Shown here: in pieces, positions 1 through 10,122 of the stretch
Layout of the letters: each line of letters starts with the position of its first letter
Position numbering within the stretch: position 1 is the stretch's first letter
The notes under the pieces: generated by a model
The model's input: the letters and a program-made list of their open reading frames with translations, nothing else
What the model was told of the DNA's origin: nothing
Databases searched by the model: none
NCBI GenBank assembly: GCA_028817755.1
Contig: JAPPPA010000105.1
Coordinates: forward strand, 1 to 11,323
Reading direction: 5' to 3'
Source of the DNA: Gammaproteobacteria bacterium
GTDB lineage: Bacteria; Pseudomonadota; Gammaproteobacteria; JAPPPA01
Length of the DNA: 11,323 bases
Position numbers and translations under genes: made by a program

Positions 1-108
1 GCCTTTTTTATTATCGCCTTAGCCGCATGAGGCGGTAGCAGTGACGGTGCCTTCCTTGGTGGCGGGACGGGTGGGCAGGCAAGTACGTTAACGCCTAGGA
101 TCACGGGA
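1..108 (+). other. Lipoprotein signal end with TGA at the lipobox cysteine
   Basis: Read in the frame of the downstream Ig-like gene, positions 1-27 give AFFIIALAA, a hydrophobic stretch ending in a lipobox (L-A-A). Codon 28-30 is TGA, and 31-48 gives GGSSDG, the Gly/Ser-rich linker that normally follows the lipidated cysteine of a bacterial lipoprotein. The frame then stays open (Gly/Ala/Thr-rich tether) to the first Ig-like domain. A TGC or TGT at 28-30 would make a standard signal-peptidase-II site, so one base separates this from an intact gene. The start codon and n-region lie left of the window. I see no convincing selenocysteine-insertion hairpin just after the TGA. Either a real nonsense mutation or a sequence error would explain it. 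Confidence 0.7.
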
Positions 109-2226
109 GTGGCTGTTACTACCGGGCCAACAGCAATCGTGGCTAATGGCACAAGCCAAACTTTTGTGCGGGCGACGGTTACCGATCAGGCCGGCTCACC
201 TATGTCTGGTCAAACCGTGGGTTTTTCAGCTACTGCGGGGTCTTTGAGTACTACGTCAGTAAGCACGGATGATAGTGGCGTTGCGCAAACTATCCTTACC
301 TCCAGCACCGCTGCTGGGCGCTCAATTGTTACTGTTTCGGTTGTGGGTTTCACACAGCAAACTGAGATTGATTTTGAACCAGGTCAGGCGGTGGCAGCCA
401 ATTCAAGTATTAGTGCCAACCCTGGTGCGCTCCCGGCAGATGGCGCTTCAACTGCTACTGTGACGGTGGTTGCTGCCGATGCGAATGGAAACCTAGTGAA
501 TGACGGCACGGCAATTACGTTGTTGTCTACGGCCGGTTCAGTCACCTCCTCCAATCCTGTTAATTCTTCTTTGGGCCGGGCTGAATTTACTTTGCAAGCA
601 GCTAGCACTGCACAGGATGCAACGTTAACTGTGCGTGTAAACGGCAGTGCGGTCGCAGGGCTTAGTCAAAATATTAGCTTTGGTACGGTTGCTGCGGGTG
701 ATCCGACGGCGGTACAAATTGCACCCGCGGACCCAACAAGTATTACTGTCCGTGACGTGGGGCGGGATTCTCAGTCGCAACTAACTTTTACTGTTGTTGA
801 TGGAGGTGGCAATGCCATTGATGAGTCTGGATACAACGATGCCACGTTGAATAATGTGCGCGTAAGATTTTTAACTCGGCCAAATGGCGGCGAAAGCATT
901 GGTGGTACTGACGCTAACGGCAATCCACAAAATTCAGGTGCGGCCTCTTTCCTAGATATACGCACGGTAAATGGTGCAGGCGCGGTTACGCTGCAAGCAG
1001 GAACGCTGCCTGGAACAGTGGAGTTACAAGTGCAGGTGCTTGCGTTTGACGGAACAGATTTCGATGCCGCGAATGACGTCGCAGTGAGTGCTTCCTTGCC
1101 GCAAATGGTTATTGCATCCGGCCCTCCGCATACGCTGGTATTTACATCGTCTAACTTGAACGCGATTGTGAATGAAGGCCAGGGGGTTTACAGCCGGCTG
1201 GGCAAGATTATCGTCACCGACCAGTACGGTAATGCGGTGCCGGATGGCACGGTTATCAGTCTAGGCTATGTTGATTCAGTTATTGCGCATAGCAATCAAG
1301 GGCAAAAAAGCGCGTCTGATACAACGGTAACGGCGACCAATAGTCTGTTAGAGCTTCGCTGTGTTAGTTCCATCAACTGCGCCGCAGATACATTTGATTT
1401 TGACTCAACTATTCAACGGAATAATACGGCCAGAGGGGTTGAGCCCAACGACCGTGTTCTAATGTTGGATGCGGTTGAGCCTGATAAGGCTCGTTTTGTC
1501 TCCACGACTGGCAGCGCGACAATGTTAACCGCACAGTCGGCGTACAACGAGACCGAATCCGGCTTGCAAACCGTGATTGGCTCTAGCTTGTCTGGCGGCT
1601 TGATCGCGGGCTTAGATGAGAACAATGTAGAGACAGTTGGAAGTGCCAGCACGACAGACGGTGTGGCTAGCTTCCGTGTTCGTTACCAAGCGAATGTTGA
1701 TGTCATCCTAAATGGTTGCTACGGCTATGCCTTGGATGGCACTTATTCCACAGATGATAAGCGTTGGCAGGTGCCCCAGTCGGCACAGTCTTGGACTGTG
1801 GCTATTTCTAATGAAACAGATGCGACTGCGGTAGATCGGGCTCAGTTCTGCTTTGCCTCAATTGCCGGAGCGACGTTAACGCCGCTACCTTCTTCTATTA
1901 AGGGTGGAAGCGGCACGTTTCGCATTGGCCTAACCTTGCAAGATGGTGGTGACCAAATTCGCTTGCCGTTCGTGCCGCTCACATTTTCTGTGCGGATTGA
2001 CAATATCGAGGCGGGCAGTCAGTTTGCTGTGACGGCAGACATTCTTGAAAATGCAGAAAACTTAAAAGAACAAACCAACATTGGCGGAACCGGGGCGGCA
2101 GATATTATTGTTTCTGGTCCTGGCTGTCAGGGTGATGCAGCAACGGTTACGTTTTTTGGTGCCGATGCCAGCGTTGACGTGACAGTCGAAATTGCAGCAG
2201 ATGAAGATGCTGCATGCGCTGAATAA
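109..2226 (+). CDS. Ig-like (Big) domain surface/periplasmic protein, 5' end interrupted
   Basis: The open part of a large beta-rich protein, 705 residues if read from the GTG at 109. Composition is rich in Thr, Ser, Ala, Val and Gly with few charges, typical of exported repeat adhesins. Domains, approximately: residues 2-89 and 98-193 are Big_1-like (ANGTSQTFVRATVTD, then ADGASTATVTV with ADANGN); 199-332 is a divergent third; from 339 a fourth starts (IVTDQYGNAVPDGT). The rest is an unrecognised beta-rich C-terminal region. Six cysteines, all after about residue 415, suggest disulfides and an extracytoplasmic location. The true gene almost certainly begins left of the window with a lipoprotein signal broken by TGA at 28-30, so this may be a pseudogene. 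An AGGA at 97-100 lies 8 nt before the GTG, but a product from there would have no export signal. aroK starts 6 nt after the stop. Function beyond an Ig-fold surface role is unknown. Confidence 0.7.
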   Translation: MAVTTGPTAIVANGTSQTFVRATVTDQAGSPMSGQTVGFSATAGSLSTTSVSTDDSGVAQTILTSSTAAGRSIVTVSVVGFTQQTEIDFEPGQAVAANSSISANPGALPADGASTATVTVVAADANGNLVNDGTAITLLSTAGSVTSSNPVNSSLGRAEFTLQAASTAQDATLTVRVNGSAVAGLSQNISFGTVAAGDPTAVQIAPADPTSITVRDVGRDSQSQLTFTVVDGGGNAIDESGYNDATLNNVRVRFLTRPNGGESIGGTDANGNPQNSGAASFLDIRTVNGAGAVTLQAGTLPGTVELQVQVLAFDGTDFDAANDVAVSASLPQMVIASGPPHTLVFTSSNLNAIVNEGQGVYSRLGKIIVTDQYGNAVPDGTVISLGYVDSVIAHSNQGQKSASDTTVTATNSLLELRCVSSINCAADTFDFDSTIQRNNTARGVEPNDRVLMLDAVEPDKARFVSTTGSATMLTAQSAYNETESGLQTVIGSSLSGGLIAGLDENNVETVGSASTTDGVASFRVRYQANVDVILNGCYGYALDGTYSTDDKRWQVPQSAQSWTVAISNETDATAVDRAQFCFASIAGATLTPLPSSIKGGSGTFRIGLTLQDGGDQIRLPFVPLTFSVRIDNIEAGSQFAVTADILENAENLKEQTNIGGTGAADIIVSGPGCQGDAATVTFFGADASVDVTVEIAADEDAACAE

Positions 2227-2232
2227 TTTTTG

Positions 2233-2751
2233 ATGAGTAATACAAAAAGTATTTTTCTAGTCGGCCCTATGGGTGCGGGCAAAACCACGCTGGGTAAACG
2301 TCTGGCCAAAGCGTTGCGTCGTGAGTTTTTAGACTCTGACCATGTGATTGAAGAGCGTACCGGTGTCGATATTCCTTACATCTTTGAAAAAGAGGGTGAG
2401 GAAGGTTTCCGTAAACGTGAGGCGGCAACGATTGATGAGCTGACTCAATTGCCGGAGGTGGTGCTAGCTACCGGCGGTGGCGCGGTGAGGCGTGAGGAGA
2501 ATCGTCGCAATCTCATCAATCGCGGCATCGTGGTGTATTTAGAAACGCCGGTAGAGCTGCAAGTTTCGCGTACCTCGCGTTGTGAAAACCGGCCGTTACT
2601 GGCGGTAGAAGACCGCTACGCCAAGTTGGCTGAGCTTTACGAAAAACGTCATCCGCTTTACCAAGAAGTGGCAGACATTACTGTCCGCACCGGCAAAGAA
2701 AGTGCCGCCGCGTTATGTAAACGCATTCTTGCGGAAGTAGACGCTTTATAA
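2233..2751 (+). CDS. aroK: Shikimate kinase (AroK type)
   Basis: Cytoplasmic ATP-dependent enzyme that phosphorylates shikimate to shikimate 3-phosphate, the fifth step of chorismate synthesis. The 172-residue length fits the family (E. coli AroK is 173). Visible motifs: IFLVGPMGAGKTTLG, the P-loop at residues 11-19 with Lys17; a DSD shikimate-binding motif near residue 35; EGEEGFRKRE; ATGGGAV, the Gly-rich substrate loop; VVYLETP; and a lid segment ending NRPLL. ATG 2233 is preferred over the in-frame TTG at 2230 because it matches known AroK N-termini and ATG is the stronger start; no clear Shine-Dalgarno precedes either. It begins 6 nt after the Ig-like gene's stop and 33 nt before aroB, so it is probably cotranscribed with both. 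In Pseudomonas the gene upstream of aroK is pilQ; here it is the Ig-like gene. Confidence 0.97.
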   Translation: MSNTKSIFLVGPMGAGKTTLGKRLAKALRREFLDSDHVIEERTGVDIPYIFEKEGEEGFRKREAATIDELTQLPEVVLATGGGAVRREENRRNLINRGIVVYLETPVELQVSRTSRCENRPLLAVEDRYAKLAELYEKRHPLYQEVADITVRTGKESAAALCKRILAEVDAL

Positions 2752-2784
2752 TCTCGCCTTTCAGCAGCTTTCTTATTCGGTTTT

Positions 2785-3861
2785 ATGCAAACGCTTACTG
2801 TCGATCTCGGCGATCGTAGCTATCCCATCCATATTGGCGCTAACTTGCTGTCGCAGCCAGAGTTGTTGGCGCCGCATATTCACGGCAAACAAGTATTGGT
2901 GGTTAGCAATACCACTGTCGCGCCCTTGTATATGGATGCCTTAAAAGCCTCATTGGCAAACTATCAAGTCGATGAGGTCATCCTGCCGGACGGCGAGCAA
3001 TACAAAACCCTAGAAACGCTAAACCAGATTTTTGATGTGGCGCTAGAAAAGCGTCACTCGCGTAAAACCACATTGATAGCCCTTGGCGGCGGCGTGGTTG
3101 GCGATATGTGTGGTTTTGCGGCCGCGGCTTACCAGCGCGGTGTGAACTTCATTCAAATCCCTACCACTTTGTTATCGCAAGTGGATTCTTCGGTTGGCGG
3201 CAAGACCGGCGTTAATCATGCGCTTGGCAAAAACATGATTGGCGCTTTCTGGCAGCCACAAGTAGTGCTGGCGGATACCGCTGTGCTCGGCACCTTGCCG
3301 GAGCGTGAGTTGGCTGCGGGCATTGCCGAAGTCATCAAGTATGGTTTGCTGGGCGATGCGCCGTTTATCGACTGGCTAGAAGAAAACATGTCGGCGCTGT
3401 TGTCGAAAGACGAGGCGGCCCTAACGTACGCCATTCATCGTTCCTGCCGAAACAAAGCCGATGTGGTGGTGCGTGATGAGCGTGAGGGCGGTATTCGCGC
3501 CTGGCTAAACTTGGGTCACACCTTTGGTCACGCCATTGAGCACAGCTTGGGTTACGGCGAATGGCTACACGGTGAGGCTGTGGGCGCCGGCATGGTGATG
3601 GCTGCAGATATGTCGGCTCGTTTGGGTTGGATTAGCGCTGCAGATGCAGAACGCGCAACGCGTTTAATCGAATCTGCTGGCTTGCCAATTAAAGCGCCAG
3701 CTTCCATGACTGAAGAGCAATTCCTATCGGCCATGGCGGTAGACAAGAAAGTGCTCGACGGACAGCTGCGCTTGGTGTTGTTAAAACAGCTGGGTGAAGC
3801 GGTTGTGACGGCAGACTTTGAACCGCAAGCGTTAAAAGACACGATTGCCGCCGCGCTGTAA
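2785..3861 (+). CDS. aroB: 3-dehydroquinate synthase
   Basis: Converts DAHP to 3-dehydroquinate, the second step of the shikimate pathway, in the cytoplasm with NAD+ and a divalent metal (Zn or Co). Length 358 residues is typical. The NAD-binding GGGVVGD is at 101-107, followed by [20 protein letters not shown] and the [11 protein letters not shown] segment. The metal ligands expected for the family are present: Glu182 in AEVIKYG, His245 in NLGHTFGH and His262 in LHGEAVG. Nothing essential seems missing. The 33-nt gap after aroK holds no obvious terminator, so the two are likely one transcript. No strong Shine-Dalgarno is visible before ATG 2785. In enterobacteria and pseudomonads the next gene usually encodes a DamX/SPOR-type protein; here a non-coding gap follows. 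Confidence 0.97.
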   Translation: MQTLTVDLGDRSYPIHIGANLLSQPELLAPHIHGKQVLVVSNTTVAPLYMDALKASLANYQVDEVILPDGEQYKTLETLNQIFDVALEKRHSRKTTLIALGGGVVGDMCGFAAAAYQRGVNFIQIPTTLLSQVDSSVGGKTGVNHALGKNMIGAFWQPQVVLADTAVLGTLPERELAAGIAEVIKYGLLGDAPFIDWLEENMSALLSKDEAALTYAIHRSCRNKADVVVRDEREGGIRAWLNLGHTFGHAIEHSLGYGEWLHGEAVGAGMVMAADMSARLGWISAADAERATRLIESAGLPIKAPASMTEEQFLSAMAVDKKVLDGQLRLVLLKQLGEAVVTADFEPQALKDTIAAAL

Positions 3862-3872
3862 CCAAAACTTCA

Positions 3873-3967
3873 CGCACTAAAAGGCCGCGTAGCGGGCCTC
3901 CCGACTGGAAGAAAAGGCCGCGTTATGGCAGAATGCGCAGCCCGTTTTTGCCTGTCCGCACTAAAAG
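3873..3967 (+). repeat. Cluster of short direct repeats after aroB
   Basis: Two overlapping pairs of exact direct repeats: aaaaggccgcgt at 3879-3890 and 3912-3923 (33-nt period), and cgcactaaaag at 3873-3883 and 3957-3967 (84-nt period). They lie immediately after the aroB stop and outside any supported gene. They could be a deletion or duplication scar, or chance. No transposon ends are recognised. Confidence 0.45.
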
Positions 3968-4010
3968 TAAGCGGGCGCATATGGGCTTAAGTTTTTGATT
4001 TAAAAGTTTA

Positions 4011-4039
4011 TTTATTCGGTTTGCTAGCGGCGTTATAAG
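4011..4039 (+). promoter_or_regulatory. Possible gltB promoter
   Basis: TATAAG at 4034-4039 matches the sigma-70 -10 consensus at 5 of 6 bases. With a 17-base spacer, tttatt at 4011-4016 is a weak -35 (3 of 6). The element lies at the edge of the AT-rich stretch, about 110 nt upstream of the gltB ATG, and would give a transcript with a leader of roughly 100 nt. Found by eye only; other AT-rich hexamers nearby are possible. Confidence 0.3.
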
Positions 4040-4049
4040 GAAAATAACG
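4031..4049. promoter_or_regulatory. Dyad overlapping the possible -10 (operator or hairpin)
   Basis: Perfect inverted repeat cgttat-N7-ataacg, with arms at 4031-4036 and 4044-4049. It overlaps the candidate -10 element, which is a common place for a repressor operator. gltBD is regulated by nitrogen and amino-acid status in other bacteria, but this sequence is not one I can assign to a known regulator. Six-base arms can arise by chance. Confidence 0.25.
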
Positions 4050-4150
4050 TTGCGCGAAGGCAAGCTGGACAACGCTACGCAGCGCGCTCCGGGCTTTCTT
4101 TGCTCAACATTAATCAGCGACGCACCGTGGCATTACCACAGGGAAAGTTC

Positions 4151-7100
4151 ATGGCTAACACGTCTATGACCTCTTTTGACTTAGAAAACAGCCTTTATCG
4201 GCCAGAATTTGAACGCGATAACTGTGGCTTTGGCCTGATCGCGAATATGGATGGCAAAGCTAGCCACTGGTTAGTGGATACCGCCATCGAAGCCCTAGAG
4301 CGCATGACCCACCGTGGCGGTATCGCAGCCGACGGTAAAACCGGTGACGGCGCTGGTCTACTGCTAGGCAAGCCAGACGCATTCTTCCGCACTGTGGCTG
4401 AAGAAACAGGCATTTCATTAGCTGAGCTGTATACCGCGGGCATGGTGTTCCTAAACACCGACGAAGCGAAAGCCGACGCAGCACGTAAAGCCATCGAAGC
4501 AGGTTTGACCGCACAAGGTCTAGAAGTCGCTGGCTGGCGTGTGGTGCCTGTGGATCCTGACGTATGTGGCGAAATGGCGCGCGCCGCTTTGCCGCAAATG
4601 GAACAAGTGTTTGTAAACGCTCCAGCAGGCACTAGTGAGCAGGACTTCCAAGTGAAGCTGTTTGTTGCGCGCCGTAACGCCGAGAATGCTATTGAAGATG
4701 ATGAGATGTTCTACATCCCATCACTATCAGCCCATGTAATTTCTTACAAAGGCTTGGTCATGCCAGTGGATATGACCAAGTTCTACAAAGACTTGGGCGA
4801 TCCGCGCATGGAATCAGCCATTGCTGTATTCCACCAGCGTTTCTCAACCAACACCTTGCCGCAGTGGAAACTGGCACAGCCATTCCGCTACTTGGCGCAC
4901 AATGGTGAGATCAACACCATTCGTGGTAACCGCAACTGGGCCACCGCGCGTTCATTCAAATTTGATACCGACGCGCTGCCAATGGACGAAATTCGCCCGC
5001 TGGTAAACCTAGATGGTTCTGACTCATCATCGTTAGACAACATGCTAGAAGTGTTGCTAGCCGGTGGCATGGACATTTTCCACGCCATGCGCACCTTGAT
5101 TCCGCCTGCCTGGCAGAATATTCACAACATGGACTCTAGCTTGCGTGCATTCTACGAATTCAACGCCATGCACATGGAGCCATGGGACGGCCCAGCCGGT
5201 ATTGTTCTAACCGACGGCCGCTATGCTGCTTGTACGCTAGACCGTAACGGTTTGCGTCCGGCGCGTTACGTGGTGACTGATTCGGCTGCGGCTGGCCGTC
5301 ACATCACCCTCGCCTCAGAAGTTGGTGTATGGGAATACGAAGCCGCTGAAGTGGTCGCCAAAGGCCGCTTGAAGCCGGGCCAAATGCTAGCTGCCGATAC
5401 CCAAACCGGCGAGCTGCTGCTGCCTGAAGACGTTGACGCAATCGTTAAGTCTGGCAACCCATATAAGCAATGGCTACAGGACGGCGTAATTCAGCTGGAA
5501 TCAAGCCTGAAAGACAGCGACATCCCGCCAATGGATGCCGAACTGTTCGACGTGTACCAAAAAATGTTCTTGCTCAGCTTTGAAGAGCGCGACCAAGTGG
5601 TTCGTGTACTTGCCGAAGCTGGCCAAGAAGCCATCGGCTCAATGGGCGATGACACCCCATTCGCGGTACTGTCAGAAAAAGCCCGTAGTTTGTACGACTA
5701 TTTCCGCCAGCAGTTTGCGCAGGTTACTAACCCGCCAATCGATCCGCTGCGTGAGCAAATCGTGATGTCGCTAGAGACCATCTTTGGTCGTGAGCGTAAC
5801 CTGTTCAATATCACCGACGAACACGCCAAGCGTATTACCGTTGATAGCCCTGTGCTTTCAACTGGCAAATACCAAAAGCTGCTTGAGCTAGATAATGCTG
5901 ACTACCAAAAAGTCATCATCAGCCTCAGCTACCCAGAAGGCGGCGACCTACAAGGCGCAATCAACTCGGTAGCCGACCAAGCTGAAGCGGCAGTTAAAGC
6001 GGGCAGCACCATTGTTGTGCTATCTGACCGCGACCTAGAAAAAGGCCAGCTGCCAGTTCACGCGTTGCTAGCCACTGGCGCGGTTCACCACCGCCTAGTG
6101 AAAGCCGGCCTGCGTTGCGACGCCAACATTGTGGTTGATACCGCGACCGCGCGTGACTCACATCACTTTGCATGTCTTATCGGTTATGGCGCCACCGCCG
6201 TGCACCCGTACTTGGCATACGAAGCGTTATACGACATGCGTCATCGCACCAGTGAAATCAGCGACGAGCGCACCGTCGGCGAGCTTCGCCGTGCGTTCCG
6301 TAAAGGCATTAACAAAGGCCTTTACAAAATCATGTCGAAGATGGGTATTTCCAGCATCGCCAGCTACCGTGGTTCGCAGCTATTCGAATCTGTGGGCTTG
6401 GCTGACGAAGTGGTTGACCTCTGCTTCACCGGCACCACCAACCGCGTTAAAGGTTCTGAGTTTGTCGATCTGCACAGTGACCAAGCTGGCCTAGCCAAAT
6501 TGGCATGGAACAAGCGCAAGCCGCTAGACCAAGGTGGTCTACTGAAATATGTTCACGGTGGCGAATACCACGCCTACAACCCAGACGTGATTCAAACCTT
6601 GCACCAAGCCGTGCAAGATACCGACCGCAACGCATACGACCGTTACGCCACGCTTTGTAATGAGCGCCCAGTCACCACGATTCGTGACTTGTTCGCACTG
6701 AACTCAGACCGCGAAGCGATCAGCTTGGACGACGTAGAGCCGCTAGAAAGCATTTACAAACGCTTTGACTCGGCCGGCATGTCGCTAGGCGCACTAGCGC
6801 CAGAAGCGCACGAAGCCCTAGCTATCGCCATGAACCGCCTTGGCGGTCGCTCAAACTCAGGTGAGGGCGGAGAAGCTGTCGAGCGTTACGGCAACGAGAA
6901 AGTTTCAAAAATTAAGCAGATCGCGTCAGGTCGTTTTGGTGTAACGCCGCACTACCTAGTAAACGCAGAAGTTCTGCAAATTAAAGTCGCACAAGGTGCT
7001 AAGCCGGGCGAAGGTGGTCAGCTACCGGGTCACAAAGTGGTCGGCATTATCGCCAAGCTACGTTACGCGACACCGGGTGTAGCGCTAATTTCGCCACCGC

Positions 7101-8635
7101 CGCACCACGACATTTATTCCATCGAAGATCTAGCCCAGCTCATCTTTGACTTGAAACAAGTAAACCCGAAAGCGCTAGTATCTGTGAAGCTAGTGGCTGA
7201 GCCGGGCGTGGGTACTATTGCTGCCGGTGTAGCAAAAGCCTATGCCGACTTGATTACCATTTCTGGTTACGACGGCGGTACTGGCGCATCACCACTGACC
7301 TCAGTGCGTTATGCCGGTTCTCCGTTCGAGTTAGGTCTGTCTGAAACGCACCAAACCCTGCGCGCGAATGATCTTCGCGACAAAGTACGCGTACAAACGG
7401 ACGGCGGCCTAAAAACTGGCCTAGACGTGATTAAAGCAGCCATCCTAGGTGCGGAAAGCTTCGGCTTCGGTACCGGCCCTATGGTTGCACTAGGTTGTAA
7501 ATACCTCCGTATTTGTCACCTCAACAACTGCGCGACCGGTGTTGCTACGCAAAACAACGTGCTGCGTATGAAGCACTTCATCGGCCTGCCAGAAATGGTG
7601 ATGAATTACTTCCGCTTCGTAGCCGAAGAGACCCGTGAAATTCTTGCCAGCATGGGCTACAGCTCGTTGGAAGAAATCATCGGTCAAACGCACTTGCTAG
7701 AAATTCTAGAAGGCAAAACCGAGAAGCAGAAGAAGCTAGACCTCAGCCCAATTCTGTCGACTGGCGGCTTGGTGGACAAAGCGCAGTACTGCGTAGCGCC
7801 ACAAAACGACCCATACGACAAAGGTCTGCTTGCCGAGAAGATGGTTGAAGACATGCTCTCAGTTATCGAAAGCAAAGAAGGCGGCGCCTTCACCTTTGCT
7901 GTACGTAACACCGACCGCTCAATCGGCGCACGTGTGTCAGGTGAAATCGCACTACGTCACGGCAACCTAGGCATGGAAGACAAGCCGCTTAACGTGCAAC
8001 TGCACGGTACTGCGGGTCAGTCATTCGGCGTATGGAACGCTGGCGGTCTGAACATGTACCTAGAAGGCGATGCTAACGACTACGTTGGTAAAGGCATGGC
8101 GGGCGGCAAGCTGGTGATTTACCCACCAGAAGGCTCCGGCTTTAAGTCGAATGAAGCCAGCATCATCGGTAACACCTGCCTATACGGCGCCACTGGTGGC
8201 CACCTATACGCGGCTGGTATGGCTGGTGAGCGTTTTGGTGTGCGTAACTCAGGTGCTACCGCGGTTGTAGAAGGCGTGGGCGACCACGGCTGTGAATACA
8301 TGACCGGTGGCTGCATGGTTATTCTGGGCCAAACCGGCGTGAACTTCGGTGCGGGTATGACAGGCGGCTTCGCCTACGTGCTCGACGAAGATCGTCAGTT
8401 TGTTGATCGCTACAACAACGAACTGATCGACATTCATCGCCTCACCCCAGAAGCGCTAGAAGCGCACCGTCACTACCTGCGCAACATGATCGAAGCGCAC
8501 GTAGAAGAAACCGGCTCAAGCTGGGCGAAAGAAATTCTGGCAGATTTCCGTACTTATCTGCCTAACTTCTGGTTAGTTAAACCTAAGGCCTCAGAAATTG
8601 GTGGCCTGCTAGACGCGCTTCTTAAAGCCGCGTAA
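4151..8635 (+). CDS. gltB: Glutamate synthase (NADPH) large subunit
   Basis: Alpha subunit of GOGAT: hydrolyses glutamine, channels ammonia and reductively aminates 2-oxoglutarate to glutamate, with electrons from GltD. 1494 residues, full length. A 24-residue propeptide ends before Cys25 (ERDNCGFG), the expected N-terminal nucleophile after processing. Domains: class-II glutamine amidotransferase about 25-440 ([23 protein letters not shown]); central domain about 490-780; FMN-binding synthase barrel about 850-1220, with SNSGEGGE near 901 and the 3Fe-4S cysteines 1116, 1122 and 1127 ([13 protein letters not shown]); GXGXG beta-helix about 1260-1470. ATG 4151 is chosen because AGGGA at 4140-4144 sits 6 nt upstream and the protein aligns with known starts; the in-frame TTG at 4100 would add 17 unsupported residues. 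Leu codon CTA is strikingly common. gltD follows after 22 nt, so they form one operon. Confidence 0.98.
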   Translation: MANTSMTSFDLENSLYRPEFERDNCGFGLIANMDGKASHWLVDTAIEALERMTHRGGIAADGKTGDGAGLLLGKPDAFFRTVAEETGISLAELYTAGMVFLNTDEAKADAARKAIEAGLTAQGLEVAGWRVVPVDPDVCGEMARAALPQMEQVFVNAPAGTSEQDFQVKLFVARRNAENAIEDDEMFYIPSLSAHVISYKGLVMPVDMTKFYKDLGDPRMESAIAVFHQRFSTNTLPQWKLAQPFRYLAHNGEINTIRGNRNWATARSFKFDTDALPMDEIRPLVNLDGSDSSSLDNMLEVLLAGGMDIFHAMRTLIPPAWQNIHNMDSSLRAFYEFNAMHMEPWDGPAGIVLTDGRYAACTLDRNGLRPARYVVTDSAAAGRHITLASEVGVWEYEAAEVVAKGRLKPGQMLAADTQTGELLLPEDVDAIVKSGNPYKQWLQDGVIQLESSLKDSDIPPMDAELFDVYQKMFLLSFEERDQVVRVLAEAGQEAIGSMGDDTPFAVLSEKARSLYDYFRQQFAQVTNPPIDPLREQIVMSLETIFGRERNLFNITDEHAKRITVDSPVLSTGKYQKLLELDNADYQKVIISLSYPEGGDLQGAINSVADQAEAAVKAGSTIVVLSDRDLEKGQLPVHALLATGAVHHRLVKAGLRCDANIVVDTATARDSHHFACLIGYGATAVHPYLAYEALYDMRHRTSEISDERTVGELRRAFRKGINKGLYKIMSKMGISSIASYRGSQLFESVGLADEVVDLCFTGTTNRVKGSEFVDLHSDQAGLAKLAWNKRKPLDQGGLLKYVHGGEYHAYNPDVIQTLHQAVQDTDRNAYDRYATLCNERPVTTIRDLFALNSDREAISLDDVEPLESIYKRFDSAGMSLGALAPEAHEALAIAMNRLGGRSNSGEGGEAVERYGNEKVSKIKQIASGRFGVTPHYLVNAEVLQIKVAQGAKPGEGGQLPGHKVVGIIAKLRYATPGVALISPPPHHDIYSIEDLAQLIFDLKQVNPKALVSVKLVAEPGVGTIAAGVAKAYADLITISGYDGGTGASPLTSVRYAGSPFELGLSETHQTLRANDLRDKVRVQTDGGLKTGLDVIKAAILGAESFGFGTGPMVALGCKYLRICHLNNCATGVATQNNVLRMKHFIGLPEMVMNYFRFVAEETREILASMGYSSLEEIIGQTHLLEILEGKTEKQKKLDLSPILSTGGLVDKAQYCVAPQNDPYDKGLLAEKMVEDMLSVIESKEGGAFTFAVRNTDRSIGARVSGEIALRHGNLGMEDKPLNVQLHGTAGQSFGVWNAGGLNMYLEGDANDYVGKGMAGGKLVIYPPEGSGFKSNEASIIGNTCLYGATGGHLYAAGMAGERFGVRNSGATAVVEGVGDHGCEYMTGGCMVILGQTGVNFGAGMTGGFAYVLDEDRQFVDRYNNELIDIHRLTPEALEAHRHYLRNMIEAHVEETGSSWAKEILADFRTYLPNFWLVKPKASEIGGLLDALLKAA

Positions 8636-8641
8636 GCCAGT

Positions 8642-8650
8642 AGGAAGGAA
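8642..8650 (+). promoter_or_regulatory. Strong ribosome binding site of gltD
   Basis: aggaaggaa contains two overlapping Shine-Dalgarno cores; the second (aagga, 8645-8649) is 8 nt before ATG 8658. It supports that start over the in-frame ATG at 8670 and fits high, independent initiation of gltD within the gltBD transcript. Confidence 0.7.
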
Positions 8651-8657
8651 ACACTAG

Positions 8658-10067
<1,410 letters not shown>

Positions 10068-10083
10068 GGAAGCCCAAAACTCA

Positions 10084-10122
10084 GCAATAAAAAAGCCGGG
10101 CAATGCCTGGCTTTTTTATTGC
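10084..10122. terminator. Bidirectional intrinsic terminator after gltD
   Basis: A 14-bp perfect stem (10084-10097 with 10109-10122) continues through a G-T pair and a 3-bp GGC/GCC pair to the loop aat at 10102-10104. The stem contains six A on the left and six T on the right, so each strand reads as a GC-rich hairpin followed by a U-run. It lies between convergent genes: gltD ends at 10067, and the minus-strand 187-residue gene has its TAA stop (10116-10118) inside the right arm. It therefore probably serves both. Confidence 0.9.

Larger units (their letters stand above)
3862..4150 (+). other. aroB-gltB intergenic region, no gene
   Basis: A 289-base gap before gltB. The first half is GC-rich with short repeats: a 12-mer (aaaaggccgcgt) at 3879-3890 and 3912-3923, and an 11-mer (cgcactaaaag) at 3873-3883 and 3957-3967. 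A hairpin (aggcc/ggcct core, 3881-3898) has no T-run on the plus strand, so it is not a clear aroB terminator. The middle (about 3985-4020) is AT-rich, as expected around a promoter. A dyad and a possible -10 follow at 4031-4049. A 21-codon ATG ORF at 3925-3990 and a TTG ORF at 4050-4169 are present but unsupported. Pseudomonas has a SPOR/AAA-type gene at this position; I see no remnant of it. Confidence 0.6.

Noticed and set aside
28..75. Selenocysteine insertion at the TGA of the lipobox
   Set aside because: I could not fold a convincing bacterial SECIS hairpin at the required distance, and a lipidated cysteine has no known selenocysteine counterpart.
2230..2232. TTG as the aroK start
   Set aside because: It lies directly before an ATG, adds a single residue and is the weaker codon.
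3881..3898. Hairpin after aroB as a terminator
   Set aside because: The stem is short with a bulge and no T-run follows on the plus strand. The T-run is on the minus side, where there is no gene to end.
3925..3990. A 21-codon ATG ORF (MAECAARFCL...) between aroB and gltB
   Set aside because: Too short, only a distant AAGG upstream, overlaps the direct repeats and has no recognisable leader-peptide features such as runs of one amino acid.
4100..4150. TTG start adding 17 residues to GltB
   Set aside because: ATG 4151 has an AGGGA site at good spacing and fits the family N-terminus; the extension has no recognisable site and is not family-like.
4195..4632. Long antisense open frame in gltB (145 codons), and similar ones in gltD and aroB
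   Set aside because: These are shadows of strongly biased coding sequence; their products have no domain features and the opposite-strand genes are certain.
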